NCBI GenBank assembly: GCA_003952965.2
Contig: CM025853.1
Coordinates: forward strand, 16,819,324 to 16,883,323
DNA from: Morella rubra
Taxonomy: Eukaryota > Streptophyta > Magnoliopsida > Fagales > Myricaceae
Length of the DNA stretch: 64,000 bases
Direction: 5' to 3'
Shown piece by piece: positions 56,745 through 64,000 of this stretch; position 1 is the first letter of the stretch, and the number at the start of each line of letters is the position of its first letter. Both the position numbers and the translations under genes were made by a program. The notes under the pieces were generated by a model. It was not told where the DNA came from. It ran no database searches and saw nothing but the letters and a program-made list of their open reading frames with translations.

Positions 56745-57600
56745 CAACCCAGCGATCGATTGGTACTATTGAAGATCGATCGGTATTGAAACTCGATCGA
56801 TCGTCATCACAGGGATGATCGATCGCCAAACCTTCATCTAACAAACGATTGATCGTCATAAACTAATGATCGATCGTGACTAATCCAGATCGAAAAATAA
56901 CTTGCCAAGCCTCCGCACACACTCAAATCCGCACTCAAAACACTCCCAAATCATCCTTATGCAATGCTCATTCCAATATATATATATATATATATATTAA
57001 AAATACTCTAATAAGGTCTAATCATCACAAATCCTATCCATAATATCCATAAATAGAGAAAAAAAAAAAACACCAAATAACCAACCAAATAATTCCTAAA
57101 TCGTAGTGTAGGTTGATTCAATTACCTTTTGCATGAAATGCAGACCAAAATGAAACAAATCCACACCAAAATCTCACAAATTTCGCCCAAATTGCTCCTT
57201 GCCGCAAGCTTCTGGTCTCCTCCTTCCCGTGGGTGTATTTTTGCTACACCTACGGCCTTAGAGCATTCTGGCATTTCAAGCTCGACAAACACCGATCAAT
57301 CGGTCCTAATAACGATAGATCACCTTGTCAGCTTTAAAATTCCAGCTAAGTTTTATAACTGATAGATCGTTACAAACATACCAATCGATCGGAATGTCCG
57401 TGTAAAACGACGACGCATGCATGCCATTGATCGGTACCAATTGCCAATCGATTGGTCTCGAAATATTAAACGACATCGTTCTTAACCTATTGATTGTTCA
57501 ACCATCACGATCCATCGGTTCCAAAATATTAAACGACACCGTTATTGACCGATCGATTGCCTTACTCAGCGATCGATCGGTTAACTTAATTATTAAAAAA
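56745..57600. repeat. GATCGATCG motif cluster 2
   Basis: Motifs such as GCGATCGATTGG, GAAGATCGATCGGT, CTCGATCGATCGTC and CCGATCGATTGCC recur, with a gap at about 56900-57280 that holds an (AT)n microsatellite (56979-56998) and a poly(A) run. Confidence 0.75.
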
Positions 57601-57940
57601 CAGTTTTTAACCTAACAAATGACTTAATTATTAAAATTAATTTACTTATAATGTCATCTTAATACATACCTCATACTGATAACTTATAATCATGTGCTAA
57701 ATAAGTGTTATGTCACTAGTTTATAACATCTTAATACCTTACTCATACTAACACTAACAAAATGCATCTATAATGCAACATGTACAACTTCTACATGCTT
57801 TCTTAAATATTAATGATGTGTACTTGATATATATTTATGTAATCTAAATACATCCTAACATACTTTGTTAATATATATTTTTATGTTTCTAATCATTTAA
57901 ACTCACATTATGCAATAAGTGATGGTTAGAAGAAAAACTA
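57601..57940. other. AT-rich gap in the CACTA element
   Basis: No GATCGATCG motifs and no coding sequence. Several TTAATACATA/CTCATACTAAC-like short repeats. Confidence 0.45.
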
Positions 57941-57944
57941 GTGT

Positions 57945-58215
57945 GACGATCAATCGATGGATAACACTGATCGATCGGTATTAGCGCTTAAAATGATGTC
58001 GTGCTAACCGATCGATCGTCTTTGTGTGCCGTTAACGATCGATCAATCGCTTCACTCTATCGATCGATTGGTATGTGCAAAGGAAACAACGACGCATAAC
58101 AACGGTCGCTCGATCTATCACATACCGATCGATCATTGTATTGAACGATTGATTGTTTAGATGGTTAAACGACGCTGTGCTTTAATGATCCATCGGTAAT
58201 GGTACCGATCAATTA
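57945..58215. repeat. GATCGATCG motif cluster 3
   Basis: About ten motifs (GATCAATCGATGG, CTGATCGATCGGTA, AACCGATCGATCGTC, TATCGATCGATTGG), ending at a poly(A) run at 58230. Confidence 0.75.
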
Positions 58216-58499
58216 GTGATCCTAAAATTAAAAAAAAAAAAAAAAAGATTTCTTGTTAAATTCTTTTATTACTTATTTGATCAACCACTTATTTCGTTAT
58301 TTTTAGAAAGAAATACAAATAAAAAAACACATAAATTGTAATCAAAGTTACTTCATATCCACAAATAAACAAAAATGTCTCAAATACGTAAATAAAAAAA
58401 CCAAATCCAAATAAACACATATGTCTCAAACAAATAAATAAAACCAGAAATCCAAATGTATGTCCCAAATAGATAAAAAAAAAATAACATAAAAATACA

Positions 58500-59765
58500 T
58501 CAACGTCGAACAGCATCACGAAAGGTGGCCACGTCATCAGGAATATCTCCGAGAATCCTCCGTGGATTTGCCTCCGTCTTGAAATCATCTAGAGTCTTCT
58601 TAATTTCTTCAAATTGCTCGCTGACATCCACCATATGAACTACGACCGACTTGTTGCACAACATCATCACAGTGCACTCCCCTTCGAAGGTGGTTCGAAG
58701 CTTCTTCATCTCCTCCTCCAATGACTTCACCTGCCCCTCAAGAGGCTGCAGAGCGGCCTTCACAGTCGCGCTGACACGGCTATCGAGGTTCGCAAATAGC
58801 TGGGACACCCAGGAAGAGGGCACTGCAGGTGCTCCCTTCTTAAGAGATGCCTCTGACGCTGATGTCGAAGGCCGTGCTGCCTCCTCTGTGGCTGCTGTTG
58901 CTCTACAAGCGAACCGTCGAGTCAATGCCCCCTCCTTCTAAACAGAGTGAACTTGTTCAGCATGCTTATAACTCCTTTACGAATCTCCTCAGCAGCGATC
59001 ACGACACTCCGAGAATGAGGAACTGAGTCAGAAACACGCCGTATGGAGGCTATATTCCTTAATTCCCCAAGCCTCATCCATAATTAGTTCGAACATGTAT
59101 AGCGAAAAATCTATCCGTGTCTGCTGACCCAGTAAAGCATGCATTGAGCTCTCGTGAACGGGCACTCGGTAGAATGAGTTCTGCCATGACGTTCGGCATC
59201 CAGATAAGGTGTAAAATCTACCAAAACACACTTAACTCACTCTGCTTAATTATGGTTCCAAACACTGCAGAGGTCTTCCCCGTCATCAGAGCAAGATCGT
59301 CATCAGCGTCCACAAGTCCTACTCTAATGTCCTCCGCTCATCTGTCAGGGGAACTGCCAGGAAGCAGGGGGTCTCGGGCCAAGGGCAGCATAGGAAATCG
59401 ACAATGACATCTGCCGAGAAGACGAACTGCACTCCTTGCACCACCCCTTGCACCTCAGGAGCTCTGTCTGTAGAGACAAGCACACAAAAAGAAATCGTGC
59501 ACGAGGGTGTCGACACAGAAACCCTCCACCCACGAGAGCTAGTGCAGGAATTCCTGTTAGTCGAACAGCTGGTAGAAGGTGTGCTCTATGTACAATAAAT
59601 CATTAAAATCAAAGAGCATCACTAGACGTTCTTTTGCCACTGGCTGCCCGTCAAGTACTCTGTCCGCCTCTCTATGGTTATCATCGAATCAGCTGGCTCC
59701 TGCTCGTGGGACAACAATCCAGCCCTAACCCTCATTGTGCGTACACGCTTAGCTCCTAACATTTT
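58500..59765 (-). pseudogene. second CACTA passenger/ORF: putative plant transposon protein with C-terminal coiled coil, broken
   Basis: The minus strand from 59765 begins MLGAKRVRTMRVRAGLLSHE, ERRTEYLTGSQW, then in shifting frames ERLVMLFDFNDLLYIEHTFY, the segment with VQGVQFVFSADVIVDFL, VMAELILPSARSREL and an ASLKKGAPAVPSSW linker. A clean 141-codon 3' stretch (58500-58925) has a predicted coiled coil (PLEGQVKSLEEEMKKL) and DVSEQFEEIKKTLDDF. The layout resembles the plant transposon-associated Transposase_32-type proteins often found in CACTA and gypsy contexts. That assignment is weak. At least three frame changes make it a pseudogene upstream of 58930. Confidence 0.45.
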
Positions 59766-59854
59766 ACGAATGATGCAACAATTGTATATAAATATGTATT
59801 AATAAATAATCATAACAACGTCATTAAAATATTAAAAAAGCTGCAACAAAATGG

Positions 59855-60375
59855 TGATCCATCGCCAGAATAGCGATCGATCACGTCATAAACACCGATC
59901 GATTGCCTAAAAAAAAACGTTGCGTTTGGGTTTTAGGGATCGATCAGTACATGCTAACGATCGATCACTAAAAAATGATCGATCGGTAAAGAATACTGAT
60001 CGATCACTACATTTAAACGACGTGTTTCATTGCATAGACGATCGATCGTCCATGCAACAAAACGCACAATACCACTAAGCTGCGTTTCAATATCAAGCTG
60101 ACTAATCGATCACTTCCGTATAAGCGATCGATCGATCGAGACTTTTTAAACGCACAGCATCAATGATCAATCGATCGGTCAAGAAAGTGATCGATCGGCC
60201 CTAAATTGAAACGCACCGTTTTTTGGACTGATCGGTCGGTCCATGAAGTATCAATCGGTCCATGAAGTATCGATCGGTCCTTAATATAACAACATCGATC
60301 GATCATTTGACTTAGCATCTACATAACAATTGTTGGCCTTAACAGGCGATCGATCATCACGGGGACGAAAATGCA
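59855..60375. repeat. GATCGATCG motif cluster 4 (densest)
   Basis: Almost every 25 bases carries CGATCGATC or a one-base variant. 60125-60137 is a CGATCGATCGATCG run. A local duplication of TCGGTCCATGAAGTATC occurs at 60234 and 60255. Confidence 0.8.
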
Positions 60376-60720
60376 CAGATTATATAAAACCCCAAAACAT
60401 GCCCAAAATTAGCCCAAATTGATCCCTAAACAATCCTAAATCCAAAAATATACATCAATACTAAAATTAATACATTTTACGAACCTAAATGAATGATATA
60501 GCAAATTAAGAAATGTTAACTAAAAACTCATTTAAAACCACTTAATATCGCTTAAAAAACAACATAATTACGTACCTTTGACGTAGATGATAATAGGAGA
60601 TGATTCCATGCACTTTAGAGGAAAACAGCATAAAATGGTTCCTTGAAGTTTGAGAGGATTCGAGAAATTTTGTGGAGAGATAACCTCTAAAAATGACTTT
60701 GGCGGTTTCATATATAATCC
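60376..60720. other. gap without motifs or gene
   Basis: No GATCGATCG motif and no reading frame of note. Confidence 0.45.
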
Positions 60721-60724
60721 TTCT

Positions 60725-61200
60725 CGATGATCAATCGTTAATCATGAACCGATCGATCGGTTGCGCTTTCACACATGGCGTTCTTCCATTCGTTACATGC
60801 ACGATTGATCGCTACATTAACGATCGAATGTGGATTAAAAAAACACAGTTACGCTTACCGATCGAATACTTACCGATCGATCATCGGTTCGCAATTTTCG
60901 ACGGTTTTGCTAAACGATCGATTGTTTGTTTCGATCGGTCGCTTATCAGAATCACAAACCGATCATCTGCGATCTCCGAGTTTCCAACGATCGATCGTGT
61001 TTGGATCGTGGAGATGATCACCCATTCCCGATTAATAAGAATCGATAATCACAAAAATCGCTGGAGCTTCTCGGATCAATTAAGTCACCAATTTGGAAGA
61101 TGGCAAGTCACCAACGATCAATCGATAAGTCACCAAGCTGAGTTGGTGAAATTTTTTTTTACCCATCCAAACTTAGCCTTACCAATCAACGATCGTTGGT
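60725..61200. repeat. GATCGATCG motif cluster 5, at the junction with the module array
   Basis: Motifs such as ACCGATCGATCGGTT, TACCGATCGATCATC and AACGATCGATCGTG continue to about 61195, interleaved at 61085-61150 with three AAGTCACCAA repeats. The neighbouring module begins (inverted head ACCCATCCAAACTTAGCC) at 61161, inside the last motifs, so the two repeats are interleaved. The 169-codon open frame here is composed of the repeat and is not a credible gene. Confidence 0.7.
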
Positions 61201-61531
61201 GACTTTTTAAATTTCACCGTTTTTAAAACTCCAACAACTTTTTACAAACTCAGCCTTACCAATTTGGAGTTCGTTAAAAATTAGTTGTGAAATTTGTTTT
61301 TAAAAAAATCTTTGGATGTCAAGAATTTTATTTTAGTTTTGAAATATTTTTTTTTTAAATTATGGGATGTCAAAGAATTTAAAAAAAAAAAATTCAGAAG
61401 TACTTTTTCCTCAAATTTCAACAACTTTTTACTAACTTTCATATCTTTTAACAAACTCCAACAATCGTTATCACTTACACAATGATTTCTGTCAGCATAG
61501 TGATTTTTGTCAGTCGAGTGGAGTTGACCGG

Positions 61532-62100
61532 CTAATCTTGTCTCATTAAATAAAGTGACAAAATTATGTATGTTGGATGTATTGTTTTATCTTGTCCGTC
61601 CCTTTCAATAGATTTATGTCTTTTAACCAAATCCTTTTCCCATCCCTCCTTCCCAAGTCTTAACACTTTCATTTGTTTTGCTGAATTTTCCTCAATACTA
61701 GTCAGTCTCCCTTGCCACTGAAGCCAATGGCATTCCAACTCCTCATCAGCTTCACCTTTAGCTTCTTCACCATTGTCCCTTTCATCAAATCATCTCCCTG
61801 CACGTACCCCCTCTTCCTCCTCCCTCCGCATGGAGGGGCCGGCTCCGCCATGCTATTACTGCTCATACTGTCTCCTCTTCCAAACGCTTCCAGAACCCCT
61901 AGAATTGTATTGCTTGAGCGCCACACGGTAATAGGAGGAGAGGCCGTGTGTTTCCTCTTTGCATGGGGCTCATTGGGAGGAGGTTTGAGACTTTTTCACT
62001 TTGATCAGGAGGAAACCTCTTATAGATCTTTTGTTCGCGGTTGAGAACTATCACCGCTGGGGGCAGCCCAAACACAATGCCTTAGCAACAACTTTAATTC
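61532..62100 (-). pseudogene. passenger segment, array unit 1
   Basis: On the minus strand, open pieces read MSSNSMAEPAPPCGGRRKRG and NAIGFSGKGD, then RLTSIEENSAKQMKVLRLGK, EGWEKDLVKRHKSIERDGQD and KT. The segment is more GC-rich than the surrounding module, which suggests origin from a gene. The parts lie in two frames. I do not recognise the family; a coiled-coil or basic nuclear protein fragment is possible. Unit 1 has about 75 bases (around 61720-61800) that are absent from unit 2. Confidence 0.45.
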
Positions 62101-62640
62101 TTAAAGAAGTTTTAAACATCTTTTTAATCCTTTAAAGTATGTATCTTCATAAAATCTTTTTATTGTTTTGAAGCAAATATATTTTAAAGATTTTTTTTCT
62201 CTAAAACATCTTTAAAACATTAAATATATTTTTGAAACATACTTACCTTAAAACATACTTAAAACATTCTTATTTTAAAACATTGTAAAAATATTTAAAA
62301 AAAAATTTCATAAATTAAGGCTGAGTTTGGATGGGTAAAAAAAATTTCAGCACTTGAAGGTAGTATACATTTTTATTGGAATTGGTGGAAAATGTTGTTG
62401 GAGTTTGTAAAAAGGCATTGAAGTTTGTAAAAAGTTGTTGAAGTCTTAAAAAAGGTATAGGAGTTGGATAAAAATTAGTTGTGACATCTGTTTTAAAAAA
62501 AATCTTTGGATGTCAAGAATTTTTTTCAGTTTTGAAAATTTTTTAAAAACATTATTTGGATGTAAAGAATTTTTTTTTAAAAAAAAAATTCAAAACTTTT
62601 TCCACCAATTCCAACAACTTTTTACAAACTTCCATATCTA

Positions 62641-63175
62641 TTAACAAACTCCAATAATCATTATCTCTGGCATAACGATTCCTGTCAGCCGAGCAGAGCT
62701 AACCAGCTTATCTTGTCTTATTAAATGAAATGGCAAAATTATGTCTGTTTGATTTATTGTTTTATCCTGTTCGTCCCTTTCAATAGATTTATGTCTTTTA
62801 ACCAAATCTTTTTCCCATCCCTCCTTCTCGGTTCTTAACACTTTCATTTGTTTTACAACTTTTTCCTCAATACTAGTCGGTCTCCCTCCACGTACCCCAT
62901 CTTCCTCCTCCCGCCGCACGGTGGGGCCGGCTCCGCCATGCTATTACCACTCATACTATCTCTCCTTCCAAACGCTTCCAGAACCTCTGAAATGATAATG
63001 CCTGAGCGCCGCACAGTAATAGGAAGAGAGGCCGTGTGTTTCCTCTTTGCAAGGGGCTCATTGGGAAGAGGTTCGAAACTTGATCAAGTGTAAACCTCTT
63101 GCAAATCTTTTGTTCGAGCTTGAGGACTATCGCCGCTGAAGCAGCCCAAACACAATGCCTTAGCAACAACTTTAA
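62641..63175 (-). pseudogene. passenger segment, array unit 2
   Basis: Same passenger as unit 1. It has a 92-codon open stretch (62641-62919) with RPTSIEEKVVKQMKVLRTEK, EGWEKDLVKRHKSIERDEQD and KTINQ, preceded by a 72-codon stretch (62951-63169) with CVWAASAAIVLKLEQKICKR. Conservation of the EGWEKDLVKRHKSIERD string between units at protein level is striking, but both units differ by frame elsewhere. Confidence 0.45.
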
Positions 63176-63733
63176 TGCTTAAAGAAGTTTTAATTATCTT
63201 TTAATCCTTTGAAGTATGTATCTTCATAAAATCTTTTTATTCTTTTGAAGCAAATATGTTTTGAAGAATGTTTTAATGATTTAAAGATTTATTTCATTAA
63301 AACATCTTTAAAACATTAAAAATATTTTTGAAACATGCTTACCTAAAAACATACTTAAAACATTCTTATTTTATAAAATTGTAAAAATCTTTAAAATTTG
63401 TTTCTAAAATTAAGGCTTGAGTTTGGATGGGTAAAAAAAATTTCAGCAATTTAAGGTAGGGTAGATTTTATTAGAATCGGTGAAAATATTGTTGGAGTTT
63501 GTAAAAAGATATTGAAGTTTGTAAAAAGTTATTGGAGTCTTAAAAAAGGTATTGGAGTTGGATAAAAATTAGTTGTGAAATTTGTCTTAAAAAACTATTT
63601 GGATGTCAAGAATTTTTTTTAGTGTTGAAATTTTTTTTAAACAATTATTTGGCTGTAACGAATTTTTTTCAAAACAAATTCACTACTACTTTTACCACCA
63701 ATTCCAACAACATTTTACAAACTTCCATATCTT

Positions 63734-63999
63734 TTAACAAACTCCTACAATCGTTATCACTGGCCCAACGATTTCCCTCAGCCAAGCGAAGCTGACTGGC
63801 TTATCTTGTCTCATTACATGAAGCGGCAAAAGTTTGTCTGTTGGATTCATTGTTTTATCCTGTCCGTCCCTTTCAATAGATTTATGTCTTTTAACAAAAT
63901 CTTTTTCCCATCCCTCCTTCCCGGTTATTAACACCTTCATTTGTTTTGCTGCTTTTTCCTCAATACTAGTTGGTCTCCCTCGGCACTGAAGCCAATGGC
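63734..63999 (-). pseudogene. passenger segment, array unit 3 (runs off the window)
   Basis: Reads MKVLITGKEGWEKDFVKRHK and SIERDGQDKT from the right edge, matching units 1 and 2. Cut by the window end at 64000. Confidence 0.45.
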
Positions 64000-64000
64000 A

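Larger units (their letters stand above)
53094..61150 (-). mobile_element. CACTA (En/Spm) transposon, one end visible
   Basis: Starts with the diagnostic terminus CACTACAAAAAAGTTGAC at 53094, followed by three nested palindromes built on TTTAGTGA/TCACTAAA and GTGACGAAA. Then come dense GATCGATCG-type subterminal repeats and degenerate minus-strand ORFs resembling the plant Ptta/En/Spm transposase-associated protein. The GATCGATCG motifs run to about 61200, where a different repeat module abuts. The opposite terminus (TTTTTTGTAGTG) is not in the window, so the element is truncated or interrupted at its right side. No DDE transposase (TNPD) domain was found, so the copy is non-autonomous or deleted. 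Left boundary is firm, right boundary inferred. Confidence 0.8.
61161..64000. repeat. second module array, ~1.1-kb units (two complete, one cut by the window end)
   Basis: The landmark CCATCCCTCCTTC occurs at 61643, 62816 and 63908 (spacing 1173 and 1092), and the heads GGCTGAGTTTGGATGGG / GGCTTGAGTTTGGATGGG at about 62322 and 63413. Each unit is head, foldback (GGAGTTTGTAAAAAGG...CAACAACTTTTTACAAAC), GTTATC...TGTCAGCC, passenger segment, then the AAAACATCTTTAAAACATT tail. The first unit is headed by an inverted head at 61161. The passenger is unrelated to that at 38-40 kb. Confidence 0.85.

Noticed and set aside
56740..58215. Possible CRISPR-like regular repeats
   Set aside because: Motifs are short, variable and in both orientations, in a plant transposon; there is no repeat-spacer structure.
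60693..61202. 169-codon open frame
   Set aside because: Made of GATCGATCG repeats (DRS, NDR, SIDR strings); a composition artefact.

Overview
The window is nuclear DNA of a eudicot plant. It has intron-rich genes with GT-AG splice sites, an AT-rich background, and plant Ty3/gypsy and Ty1/copia retrotransposons, CACTA and foldback elements, and a SINE. I cannot name the species. Only one gene looks intact: a five-exon major-facilitator transporter of the OCT7/NiaP type (coding 44480-48790, plus strand). It is preceded by three leader exons (from 42240) whose reading frames suggest a splice-dependent choice between a uORF and an N-terminal extension. No rRNA, tRNA, CRISPR or bacterial-type feature was seen.

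Layout. 285-6790: decayed Ty3/gypsy chromovirus-type element with both LTRs and remnants of gag, protease, RT, RNase H, integrase and a chromodomain-like tail. 6790-7050: diverged 125-bp tandem repeat. 7977-28232: a broken LRR-malectin receptor-like kinase gene (RKF1-like family, plus strand). It has lost its 5' exons, carries stops and frameshifts, and holds two foldback MITEs, a poly(A) retroposon with target-site duplication (15082-16022) and a 10-kb Ty1/copia element (17800-27803) inside its penultimate coding region. The copia element has short LTRs with TA...TA ends, carries a 2-kb internal tandem duplication whose junction is riddled with microdeletions, and contains a 3.1-kb gypsy-type solo LTR (24026-27102).

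28.2-42 kb is repeat-derived: a foldback element, a tRNA-type SINE, two SIRE-like solo LTRs, a gypsy gag-protease remnant, and a three-unit array (38.4-40.5 kb) in which a transposon-like module alternates with an exon-like coding segment. 42.2-48.9 kb is the transporter gene. 49.2-50.3 kb is a terminal-repeat-bounded element holding a LINE RNase H fragment. 53094 to about 61150 is one end and the body of a CACTA (En/Spm) transposon with degenerate minus-strand ORFs and dense clusters of GATCGATCG-type motifs. From 61150 to the end is a second array of about 1.1-kb units that uses the same module as the 38-40 kb array but a different passenger.

The genes do not form a pathway. The window mainly records nested insertion into one dying receptor-kinase gene next to a retained transporter. 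The most novel pattern is the module headed GGCTGAGTTTGGATGGG, present at three loci with three unrelated passengers and twice amplified head-to-tail.
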